This document shows, piece by piece, positions 6,925 to 14,768 of a stretch of 24,423 nt of DNA. A model generated the notes under the pieces. The model had not been told where the DNA came from, ran no database searches, and saw nothing but the letters and a program-made list of their open reading frames with translations. This DNA comes from Ruminococcus sp. UBA7014 (GTDB lineage Bacteria > Bacillota > Clostridia > Oscillospirales > Ruminococcaceae), in NCBI GenBank assembly GCA_002449575.1, contig DJXC01000103.1, positions 1 to 24,423 on the forward strand. The letters are read 5' to 3'. Each line of letters opens with the position of its first letter. Position 1 is the stretch's first letter. The position numbers and the translations under genes are program-made.

Positions 6925-6970
6925 ATGGATATTTGGCTGTCAGACACAGCCATTCAGTGGATTGAAACAT
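6923..6970 (-). CDS. 15-residue leader peptide of the 95-residue gene
   Basis: Upstream ORF encoding MFQSTEWLCLTAKYP then TAA. AAAGGA lies 7 bases before the ATG, and an in-frame TGA lies five codons upstream, so the peptide is truly this short. Length, MF start, WL at 7-8 and KYP-stop are shared with the leader at 6055-6102, while the surrounding bases differ. That is the pattern expected when the peptide itself is selected. Confidence 0.78.
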   Translation of the reverse strand: MFQSTEWLCLTAKYP

Positions 6971-6975
6971 GTATA

Positions 6976-6999
6976 GTCCTTTCTCTCAAGAGCAAGGAC
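6976..6999 (-). promoter_or_regulatory. Hairpin over the leader-peptide ribosome site (copy B)
   Basis: On the minus strand GTCCTT pairs with AAGGAC and CTCT with AGAG inside. The leader ORF's AAGGA is in the 3' arm. It is equivalent to the hairpin at 6106-6140. Confidence 0.65.
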
Positions 7000-7001
7000 A
7001 C

Positions 7002-7035
7002 AAAAAAGCCAGCACATGTCAAATGCGCCGGCTTT
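7002..7035 (-). terminator. Intrinsic terminator/attenuator ahead of the 95-residue gene leader
   Basis: On the minus strand AAAGCCGGCGCAT and ATGTGCTGGCTTT pair over 13 positions (two G-U), followed by T's. It lies only about 30 bases after the start expected from the promoter at 7070-7097, so most transcripts should stop here unless termination is blocked. Confidence 0.8.
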
Positions 7036-7069
7036 AATATCTATATAAAATAATAAATGCGAATCGTCT

Positions 7070-7097
7070 ATTATAGAAAATTCCATCTACTTTGAAA
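7070..7097 (-). promoter_or_regulatory. Promoter of the 95-residue gene leader
   Basis: On the minus strand a perfect TATAAT (7070-7075) is preceded by TTTCAA at 16 bases. Expected start is near 7063. It is the only good promoter between the terminator of the RHS operon (7125-7184) and the leader. Confidence 0.6.
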
Positions 7098-7124
7098 GTA
7101 AATAAAAAATGTTTGCACAAAAAA

Positions 7125-7184
7125 CAAAAAGAGCAGGATATGACAATGGCTTAAACAAAAAGTAATTTGTCAAATCCCTGCTCT
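7125..7184 (-). terminator. Terminator of the RHS / immunity operon
   Basis: On the minus strand AGAGCAGGGATTTGACAA pairs with TTGTCATATCCTGCTCT, leaving a loop of about 20 bases, followed by TTTTTG and more T's. It lies about 70 bases after the last gene of the RHS operon. Confidence 0.8.
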
Positions 7185-7253
7185 ATAGAGTATAAACAAA
7201 TAAGGTACATATTCGGTATCTATTGATTTATTTGAAATAAAATTTATAAATTA

Positions 7254-7748
7254 TTATTTAATTTCTATTTTTTCAGGATAAATAGATGATAGCATGATTT
7301 TATAATTATATTCATCTATTTTTATGATATATATGCGTATCGAAGTACCCCTTAATGTACTATTTATATTATAAGTTATAAATTCTGTGTTACAGTACAT
7401 AATTTCATTTTGTGAAAAATTCAACGACTGTAAAAAATCTATATCTCTTTGAATGTAAGTTTTTGATGATGGGACAGAATTATAGTTCTCTTTATATTCA
7501 TAGAGTACATTCTCTTGAATCTTAGTCTTGCTAATGGGATATATGATATAGATAAGTGTATCCTTATCATGAAACAAATAATAATCAATAATTCCGTTAT
7601 TATCATCTAAAAAAGAAATATTCCATATTTTTTCGAGTTCGTTTAGTGAAATGTATTTTATTTTTTCATGTTTTTTTAATCCACCAAAAAGAACAACTAT
7701 GATTGTTAAAATAATAATTAATACTTTAATTTTATTTTTTTTACCCAT
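7254..7748 (-). CDS. Putative membrane-anchored immunity protein for the RHS toxin
   Basis: A 164-residue protein with a basic N-terminus and one hydrophobic segment (VLIIILTIIVVLFGGL, residues ~9-24), then a soluble domain rich in Ile, Tyr, Asn and Lys that probably faces the outside. The ATG overlaps the RHS stop by one base (TAATG), so translation is coupled. Polymorphic toxins typically have their immunity gene directly downstream, which is the main reason for the call. Like the RHS tip it is very AT-rich compared with the RHS body, suggesting both came together as a module. I recognise no family. It could also be an unrelated small membrane protein. Confidence 0.65.
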   Translation of the reverse strand: MGKKNKIKVLIIILTIIVVLFGGLKKHEKIKYISLNELEKIWNISFLDDNNGIIDYYLFHDKDTLIYIIYPISKTKIQENVLYEYKENYNSVPSSKTYIQRDIDFLQSLNFSQNEIMYCNTEFITYNINSTLRGTSIRIYIIKIDEYNYKIMLSSIYPEKIEIK

Positions 7749-10700
7749 TATTTACTTGCTTTCTTTTGAGTGGTTTTAATAAGTTTTGAGACATTTTTAA
7801 ACTCTTTGCCTATTGATTTGACTTGAGTATCACCTAAAACATTTTTAGTATACATCATAAATCCCATTGGTTCTCTATTATTAATACAAAATCCTTGAAA
7901 TTCTTCATCGTTTAAAGTTTCCAAAGTAAAATAATCTGTAATCTCTTTTTCCGAAAGATTTTTACAGTTGAATAGCTTGCCAAGTCCAATAGTAAAATTA
8001 TTAAAATTAATTGCTATATTATGCTCCCTGGCAATAGTTCCATCACACGCCACTAAAGCATTTATATCAGAAGAATTAAATAATTGACTTCCTGGATTGT
8101 TTGGATTGTCCTGATGTCCCGCATTGCAAGCTATCAAATACACATAACCTATACTTTTTTTATCTAATGTATCGATATTCATAAATTGTACAGCATCATT
8201 TTTTCCATGTGAGTATATTATTACAGAGTCGTTTTTTGTTACAGACATATTATTCCAATAATTAGTAAAATCAAATTCGGAAGAAACTGGATATTCATGA
8301 ACCGTTTCACCGCTATCTTTTAATTTTTTTATATCTGACATTGCAGAAGTAAATAAAGAATCAGTAGAGGAAGAATTATAATTCGTACTATCATAGTAGT
8401 AATAATAATCGTGACCATTCGGGTCTGTAAATTTAATAGAATTATTAGCACAGTAGATATATTTATTTAAACTTAATGGATCCTTATAATGTCCTTCAAA
8501 TGTATCGCGACTGATAAACCGTCCTAAACAGGGATTATAATATCTCGCTCTCAGATAGATTGTCGCTGTTTCAGTGTCATAATATTCACCACAGTAACGG
8601 AAAGCATTTGTATCAGCATTATTGATATTCTGCTCCACACCAAATGCATCATAATGATATGTCTTAGTGACAGCACCATCTGCATCGGTCAGGTTTACAA
8701 CATCACCATGCGCATTCTGTACATAGTAAGTATAATCTGATTTTGCACCACCGGTAAAGTGATAAGCCGCCGCAAGGCTTGTGCCACGGATATAGCACTG
8801 TGCTTCATAGAAATCACTGTCGACAATATCTGCAACAATCTGCTGACTGCCGTCCCAGACATGGTTGATTCTCTGACCATTCACAATCTTCTCAATGCGC
8901 AGGCCGTTTGAGTTGTAGGCATAGCTTGCAGTTGTTTCGCCGTCTGTAAAGGCAACAAGCTGATTAGCCGCATTGTAAGTATTGGTTTCAGTCTTTTCAG
9001 CAGTAACCTTTGTAAGCTGACTGCCGTTTGCATCATAAGTGTAGACAGTCTGTTCAGGAGTAACTTCCTGTTCTGGCAGAGGTGTTTCATCGGCACTGGT
9101 CTTGATTTCTTTCTGCAACAGCGCAGTATAATTTCCCTGTGCATCATTATAATCATAGACAGTCGTATAATTTGCCGAACCCGTTGCGGTCATCTTGGCA
9201 CGGTTGCCGTAATCATCATATTCATAAGAATAAGTGTCTGTGCTATTGCCTGTTGTGACAGATTCCTGTGTCAGACGTTTCAGGCCATCATACTCATAGG
9301 AAGTTACTTCCGTTACACCATTTTCAATGCGCTTTTTGCAGGCATCAGAACCATCTAAATAGTAGGAATATTCATACTCAGAAATAGTTAAATTGTCGGA
9401 AGTATTTACAATGCCTGTTACCTTGTTATTCTTGTTGTAAGAATAAGTAGAAACAACACCGTTTGCCATTGTTTCCGTCAGCTTGTTGCCATTGGCATCA
9501 TAGGTGTAAGCTGTAATGTCGCTGTAAGATTCCTTGACAGAAGAAACACGCATCTCGTCATCATAGATATAATTCTTTGTGGAATACAGCAGCAGATGTG
9601 CCTGTCCTGTCAGTTCTCTGCTGACATACTGCGAAATACCCTCGTAGAAATAACCTCTGAACACAGAATAATTATTGCCATATTCGCCCTCGGTGTATTT
9701 TCTGCCGAGGCTGTCGTACTGATAAGTTGTTGTGATGCCATTGTTCACAGTCTGAGTAATTCTGCCCATATTATCATAAGTAACTGATTTGCTGACATTC
9801 TTGGAAGAATCAGTCGGATGAACAGAATTCGATGTCAGAACACGGTTGAGTGCATCATAAGTGTTAGTTGTTACATTGCCGTTGGCATCAGTTGTGGTCA
9901 GTACATTGCCGTTCAGGTCATAAGTAACTGTACCGGAATGATAGCCGGTGCTGTCAGTTGTTGTGACAAGGCGCATCCACGGGTCATAAGTGTACTCTGT
10001 TGTCAAATAGGTGTCATCATTCTCCGAAGACAAGCCTGTATACATCTTAGTCTGGATTCCGGCGTTATTGTAGAAATATTTTGAGATATTTACTTCATCG
10101 GAGAAACTGCTTTTCAGTGTGACCTGTGTCAGCAGTCCGAGAGCATTATACTGATTTTCAGTAATGCTGTACTTATTTTCGGAATCATTCTGATTCTGTA
10201 CTGTCTGTGTAACCTTTGTGACATTTCCTTTCTTATCATAGGAATTTTCCGTGACAGAGTAAGTATTGTCAACAAACGGAATATAAGTCTTTGTCAGCTT
10301 ATTCAGCCATTTGTATTCATACTTGGAAGCATTGCCGAGAGCATCTGTTTGTCTTGCAAGCTGACCATTCTGATAATAATTGCTTGTGCGCTTGATTTCG
10401 CCATTGGTCTTTTCTTCGACAGGATTGCCCCTGAAATCAGCAAGTGTTTCTGTAACAACCTGCTTGGCGGCTGTGATATAGGCAGTTTTTGTGGTTCTGA
10501 GTCCTTTATAGGTAACACCATAATAGCTGTCTGTATCAAAATACAAATCAAAGTTATGATTTTCAAACAGATAAGATGTTGTTGTCAGAATCTGACCTGA
10601 CGCATCAGCATTATCCTTGAAATAGGTTGCTTTTTCTCTTTGCAGTCCGTCATATTCAGTAACATTGACTGTACCATCCGGATTGGTTTTGGAAACAGTA

Positions 10701-13195
10701 TTGCCATAGGCATTATACACAAAAGAAGTTGTATTGCCCTCAGCATCTGTCTGTGTCTTGACTGCCCCACTGGGATAGTAAGTGTAAATCGTGCCATGAC
10801 TGCGGTCAGAAGAATAATTCGGAGCATACTCTGCTGTTTTTCTGCTCAGAAGGTCATAATCAGCGATGGTAACAGCGGCGGTATCGCCTGTACCCATATC
10901 AATGGTTCTGGTGACATTATTGAAATTGTCATATTCATATTCCTTGACAGCTACAGTATTATTATCAATGTCAACCAGAGTTGTTTCTCTGGACACCTGA
11001 AGCTGAGAGTTATATTCGTACTCAACTTTGCTGACAACTTCACTGCCGTCTTTTACAGTTTTCTCAACTGGCAGACCTTTGCTGTATCCATCTGTGCCAT
11101 AAACATATTCTGTTACATATCCTTCAGGGTCAGTAATGGTATGCACAAGGCCAGCGATATTTCCTGTTTCTGAAGCATTGTAATAACTGTAATAAGTTGC
11201 CGCACTGTTGCTGTAATCAAAAACAGTAGGATTCTGTACTGCGGCATATACATCAGTTACAGGTGCAAGACTCTGATAAGATGCAATCACATTCACACCG
11301 GAAGCATCATATACGTTGATGGTTACATTTCCGTTTTCATCTGCCTGTGCGATTGGCATATTCTTCTCATTATAATTTGCCAGTGTGTAAGTGCCGTCCG
11401 GATTGGTTGTTTTGGTAACATTACCATTGGCATCACGTTCATACTTTGTTGTATTCCCCATGATGTCGACACTTTCGGACATTTCATCGTATTTGTTTTC
11501 GCCGTCCACCATGTTATAGGTAATTTTATCTACTTCATAAGTCTGACCGTCCGTTACAACAGTATTTGTCTTGACAGCGTACTTTTCGTCATAGTCATAA
11601 GTGAAAGTCTTGACAAGTGTTTCACCATCGTATTCCTCAAGACCAGTCTGCTGCTGACTGCTGTTGTAAGTATACACCTGTTTCAGTCCTGCGGCATTGA
11701 TAAGCCAATCAACAGAACCATTATCATAGTACGCCATCTGGTCAGTAACTTCATCATAGCAGTTTGTGATTCTGCACAGTCTGCCGTTGACATCATAAGC
11801 ATAATACTCTGTACCGCCTGAAACACTGGTTGCAGAAATCAGTTGTGCATTGTCATCATAAGCATAAGTCACAATACGATTGCTTTCAGAAGCATCATCC
11901 GCAATACTGGTAATCCGCTTATGTTCGCCAATATAGCCATAAGTAATGGTATAGGTTCTTCCTGTGGAATCCACAACCTGCTTCTGTGTTTCAGAAATAG
12001 TGTTGATGGAAAGACGGTTGCCATTTGCATCCTTGACCCAATCCAGTTCACCATTGGAATTGAAATGATACTGTGACTGTGCGGCATTGGTAACTGTATA
12101 TTCATCACCGGATTTTGTCATTGTGCTGTGTGCATTCAGGCATTCAAATCCGCCGTTTCCGTTATCTTTGAAAGTCGTGTTGGAACCGTCCGGAAGAACA
12201 ACCTGATAATAGCCCTCTGCCGGAATCAGGATTTTGCTGACATCAATATTAAAATCCCAGCCAATACCGAAACTGCCTTCTTCCTCACTCTTGGAGTTGT
12301 AGGTTCTGACAAAATCAGATTTGACACCCGGAGAAGATACACTCAAATCTGTAAAAGATTTGGTATAGTTTCCGGTTGCGATATGAACACCATCACCAAT
12401 TTCCCATCCCTTACGATAAAGCGTATAGTCAGGTTTCTGCTCAGTTTCTTCCGGAAACTGGAACCACGGTCTGAAATAATAACTTGCACTGGAATAACCA
12501 TCCGGATAGAACAGCAGTCCCAACAGGTTACCTTCTTCATCAAAGTAAGTAAAATTGAACCTTCGCTGGGTGTTGAGTGAACCATCCAGTTCATTAATGT
12601 ATGTGTTGGGATTATCCCAGTAAATTCTCTGCTGATTTCCGTTCAGAAGAGAATCGTCAAAGATAACGATATGATGACCGGAAGAGAAAATTGAATAATC
12701 ACCGGATTCTTCATTAACACTCCATTCAGAACCTGCAAACCAGAGTACACCGTCTGTCCATAAGCCAGCTACACTGGCATCAGTGACATATCGGATATTT
12801 CCTTTGATTTTAAATCGGTCATCAGGATTGGTCATTACAAAAACATCATTGCAATGCACCTGTCCCAAGTGAAATTCTCCGCCAACGATTACCTTGCCGC
12901 CGTTCAGCCACGTAATCTGTCCCGGCTTTCCAGACCATCCATCAGGAGAAGCTGTCCGGAATACAAGATTTTCCTGAACATTCAGGTATCCGCCGTTGAT
13001 ATTGAGAATTGCACCCAGCTGCTCGTTTCCACTTCCGTCATCCCACAATTCTGGTGTATCTGTTGTGAGGGACATATATCCATAAACAGCCAGGGAATGA
13101 CCATTCAGGTCAAGATTGGTGTCGTGCAGATTCAGACTATATGGGAATTGGGAATCCGACAGCAAAGTAAATGTTCTGCGGAGGCCTTGTCCCAC
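7748..13195 (-). CDS. Giant RHS/YD-repeat protein with a caspase-like C-terminal tip
   Basis: An 1815-residue frame. Residues ~10-240 are a beta-rich, Gly/Asn-rich segment. Residues ~270-345 (HIATGNYTKSFTDL, FVRTYNSKSEEEGSFGIGWD) match DUF6531, the start of RHS shells. Dozens of YD repeats (such as YEYDGLKRL and YDANGNKLT) run to about 1490. The RHS core signature ARYYNPCLGRFISRD falls near 1550 and DPNGHD near 1592. The last ~220 residues are AT-rich and carry VIIYSHGKND (His1663) and YLIACNAG (Cys1690), a spacing like clan CD cysteine peptidases. The assigned GTG start at 13195 has no signal peptide and lies inside the upstream dockerin-like gene. I judge this to be the continuation of that protein after a frameshift near 13180. 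Confidence 0.88.
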   Translation of the reverse strand: MGQGLRRTFTLLSDSQFPYSLNLHDTNLDLNGHSLAVYGYMSLTTDTPELWDDGSGNEQLGAILNINGGYLNVQENLVFRTASPDGWSGKPGQITWLNGGKVIVGGEFHLGQVHCNDVFVMTNPDDRFKIKGNIRYVTDASVAGLWTDGVLWFAGSEWSVNEESGDYSIFSSGHHIVIFDDSLLNGNQQRIYWDNPNTYINELDGSLNTQRRFNFTYFDEEGNLLGLLFYPDGYSSASYYFRPWFQFPEETEQKPDYTLYRKGWEIGDGVHIATGNYTKSFTDLSVSSPGVKSDFVRTYNSKSEEEGSFGIGWDFNIDVSKILIPAEGYYQVVLPDGSNTTFKDNGNGGFECLNAHSTMTKSGDEYTVTNAAQSQYHFNSNGELDWVKDANGNRLSINTISETQKQVVDSTGRTYTITYGYIGEHKRITSIADDASESNRIVTYAYDDNAQLISATSVSGGTEYYAYDVNGRLCRITNCYDEVTDQMAYYDNGSVDWLINAAGLKQVYTYNSSQQQTGLEEYDGETLVKTFTYDYDEKYAVKTNTVVTDGQTYEVDKITYNMVDGENKYDEMSESVDIMGNTTKYERDANGNVTKTTNPDGTYTLANYNEKNMPIAQADENGNVTINVYDASGVNVIASYQSLAPVTDVYAAVQNPTVFDYSNSAATYYSYYNASETGNIAGLVHTITDPEGYVTEYVYGTDGYSKGLPVEKTVKDGSEVVSKVEYEYNSQLQVSRETTLVDIDNNTVAVKEYEYDNFNNVTRTIDMGTGDTAAVTIADYDLLSRKTAEYAPNYSSDRSHGTIYTYYPSGAVKTQTDAEGNTTSFVYNAYGNTVSKTNPDGTVNVTEYDGLQREKATYFKDNADASGQILTTTSYLFENHNFDLYFDTDSYYGVTYKGLRTTKTAYITAAKQVVTETLADFRGNPVEEKTNGEIKRTSNYYQNGQLARQTDALGNASKYEYKWLNKLTKTYIPFVDNTYSVTENSYDKKGNVTKVTQTVQNQNDSENKYSITENQYNALGLLTQVTLKSSFSDEVNISKYFYNNAGIQTKMYTGLSSENDDTYLTTEYTYDPWMRLVTTTDSTGYHSGTVTYDLNGNVLTTTDANGNVTTNTYDALNRVLTSNSVHPTDSSKNVSKSVTYDNMGRITQTVNNGITTTYQYDSLGRKYTEGEYGNNYSVFRGYFYEGISQYVSRELTGQAHLLLYSTKNYIYDDEMRVSSVKESYSDITAYTYDANGNKLTETMANGVVSTYSYNKNNKVTGIVNTSDNLTISEYEYSYYLDGSDACKKRIENGVTEVTSYEYDGLKRLTQESVTTGNSTDTYSYEYDDYGNRAKMTATGSANYTTVYDYNDAQGNYTALLQKEIKTSADETPLPEQEVTPEQTVYTYDANGSQLTKVTAEKTETNTYNAANQLVAFTDGETTASYAYNSNGLRIEKIVNGQRINHVWDGSQQIVADIVDSDFYEAQCYIRGTSLAAAYHFTGGAKSDYTYYVQNAHGDVVNLTDADGAVTKTYHYDAFGVEQNINNADTNAFRYCGEYYDTETATIYLRARYYNPCLGRFISRDTFEGHYKDPLSLNKYIYCANNSIKFTDPNGHDYYYYYDSTNYNSSSTDSLFTSAMSDIKKLKDSGETVHEYPVSSEFDFTNYWNNMSVTKNDSVIIYSHGKNDAVQFMNIDTLDKKSIGYVYLIACNAGHQDNPNNPGSQLFNSSDINALVACDGTIAREHNIAINFNNFTIGLGKLFNCKNLSEKEITDYFTLETLNDEEFQGFCINNREPMGFMMYTKNVLGDTQVKSIGKEFKNVSKLIKTTQKKASK

Positions 13196-14466
13196 TCCAC
13201 GTCACCGTAGATGGAATATGCCGCAGAAAACCACTGTGCCTCGGTTTCTTCAATCACACCATTACTGTTTCTATCCATATAAGCAATGTACTCACCAACA
13301 GGACCTCTTAATGAAGCCAAAAACTCAATTCTTTCAGTATTAAAGTCACTGCCATCAACAACTACATCTGCTGTGAATTCATGATTATAAATATACACAT
13401 CCGTATTTACAATATGTGATGCATCAACCTTTTCTCTGAAAATCTGCAAATCCGATTCAGTTGGAGTTCCATCCACAAAGTCTGGAATATGCCATCCTGA
13501 TGTACTCAGTCCATTATAGACCATGTCATAAAGTAAATCATAGTCATGTTCATTAATAACACCATTTAAATCGATATCGTATGTCAAAACTGACCATCCT
13601 GACATATCATAACTGCCTCCGGTATTAATCAAATCATCATAAAAATGAGAAAATGCATGTTTTTCTTCTTCACTGATGACACCATCCCCATTTATGTCCA
13701 TAGTTGGATTAAAATCAGGGTCACCAATTTGTGAGCCGACATGTTCCCAAACATACTCTGCATCTTCTGCCGTGAGTTTGTCATCACTCCAGAGATTTCC
13801 GTTATCGGCATTATAGGTTGTGTCTCCCGGAATCAGAATGATAGTATCTTTGTTCACGTCATTTGACGAATCAGAACTAACTTTATAAGAACCTGTTCCA
13901 AAATCTCTGAGATAAAACGGCAGATAACCATCACACTCAAATTTCACATGATAAACATCAGAGCCGCTTGCGGTTACGGTATAGGAACCATTCTGATTGG
14001 CCTGAACAGATGCGATTTCTTCCCAATTGCCGTTGAATACACGAATATAGATAGGGGTAGAATCACTTTCGGTGTGATTTGGAACTGTTCCTTTTTCTAC
14101 ATAGCCGGAAACTGTCAGCGTATCCGGTGCGTTAATTGGTTCTTCGGTAATCGTGACATCATCCCAGACAGAAGATTCTGTGCTGGTTTCTTCAGTATTC
14201 AGTCTGTTTACAGACCGTACTCTCCTGCGAGTATTTCCGGTGCTTGGCAGTGTAAAATAGTCCACTTCTCCAAGACCTTCGATTGCAGTATCGTATTCTT
14301 CTTTAAGCTGTCGGGCATTTTTCATTTCTTCAATGGAACCGGCAGCAGCAACAAGTGTATCTTTATGCAGAACACCCTGTGCTGTACCGTCTCCGAAAAT
14401 CATAACTTGACCGACAAGCAGAAAAGAAAGCACACCTGATACTGTACGTTTCAATGAAGTATGCAT
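13132..14466 (-). CDS. Secreted dockerin-like N-terminal part of the RHS protein (frameshifted)
   Basis: A 444-residue frame with a signal peptide (LKRTVSGVLSFLLVGQVMIF, residues ~5-24), a carboxypeptidase-regulatory-like beta domain (~115-185: TLTVSGYVEKG, NQNGSYTVTASG) and several calcium-binding EF-hand or dockerin-type loops: DINGDGVISEEE (257-268), DIDLNGVINEHD (297-308) and DRNSNGVIEETE (398-409). Dockerins normally attach enzymes to cohesin scaffolds in ruminococci. After GDVEWDKASA (421-430) the sequence turns into an out-of-family tail ending in SHIV, while the other frame carries on with TFTLLSDSQF. A single missing base near 13180 would explain this. ATG 14466 has GAGGAAAG about 12 bases upstream. 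It follows agrD by 180 bases. Confidence 0.85.
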   Translation of the reverse strand: MHTSLKRTVSGVLSFLLVGQVMIFGDGTAQGVLHKDTLVAAAGSIEEMKNARQLKEEYDTAIEGLGEVDYFTLPSTGNTRRRVRSVNRLNTEETSTESSVWDDVTITEEPINAPDTLTVSGYVEKGTVPNHTESDSTPIYIRVFNGNWEEIASVQANQNGSYTVTASGSDVYHVKFECDGYLPFYLRDFGTGSYKVSSDSSNDVNKDTIILIPGDTTYNADNGNLWSDDKLTAEDAEYVWEHVGSQIGDPDFNPTMDINGDGVISEEEKHAFSHFYDDLINTGGSYDMSGWSVLTYDIDLNGVINEHDYDLLYDMVYNGLSTSGWHIPDFVDGTPTESDLQIFREKVDASHIVNTDVYIYNHEFTADVVVDGSDFNTERIEFLASLRGPVGEYIAYMDRNSNGVIEETEAQWFSAAYSIYGDVEWDKASAEHLLCCRIPNSHIV

Positions 14467-14597
14467 TTATTTACTTCTTTCCTCGACATATTTAGAGGTG
14501 GTTTTAAGAGTACCCCTATGAACCTCTTTTTGTGATATTCTGTTATGTTTTCATTCCTTTGTGTTGGAATATTCTCTGTACAACGAGACAGCGTGAC

Positions 14598-14631
14598 TTC
14601 GGGAATGCCCATTATATCAAGCATTCCCGAA
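14598..14631 (-). promoter_or_regulatory. Long palindrome with an extended -10 element in its loop
   Basis: TTCGGGAATGC and GCATTCCCGAA are perfect 11-bp inverted arms, extendable by GTGA/TCAC past one bulge. On the minus strand the loop holds TTGATATAATGG, an extended -10 motif (TGATATAAT). No T-run follows, so it is not a normal terminator. It could be an operator overlapping a promoter for the dockerin-RHS gene, or an mRNA-processing hairpin after agrD. Confidence 0.5.
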
Positions 14632-14645
14632 TCACAGATGCCTGT

Positions 14646-14768
14646 TTACTTTTTCAGTTCCTTGAGTGCTTTCGGCTCTTTCGGCTGATGGCATGCACCG
14701 ATAGAAACAGAATATGCTGCATACTTAGCGACCAGTGTTACCAGCGTTGTGATAATGTTACCGTTCAT
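14646..14768 (-). CDS. agrD: AgrD-like autoinducer peptide precursor
   Basis: A 40-residue peptide too small for routine gene calling. The N-terminal half (MNGNIITTLVTLVAKYAAY) is an amphipathic helix. The middle SVSIGACHQP holds the only cysteine (Cys26), and the tail KEPKALKELKK matches the Pro-rich, charged C-terminus of AgrD precursors. AgrB should cut the tail and form a thiolactone. The start overlaps the agrB stop (ATGA), with GGGGGGAG as ribosome site inside agrB. The mature ring is uncertain because Cys is followed at once by HQPKEP, which usually aligns with the recognition tail rather than the ring. Confidence 0.85.
   Translation of the reverse strand: MNGNIITTLVTLVAKYAAYSVSIGACHQPKEPKALKELKK

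Noticed and set aside
10640..11173. 177-residue plus-strand frame
   Set aside because: Antisense shadow of the RHS gene, without a ribosome site.
8400..12400. Repetitive sequence that might be a tandem repeat or CRISPR array
   Set aside because: The repeats are degenerate YD protein repeats in one reading frame, with no constant spacers.
13132..13195. Programmed -1 frameshift in the RHS gene
   Set aside because: No slippery heptamer or following stem-loop was seen in the overlap; a one-base loss is simpler.
13948..14439. 163-residue plus-strand frame
   Set aside because: Antisense to the dockerin-like gene; no family features.
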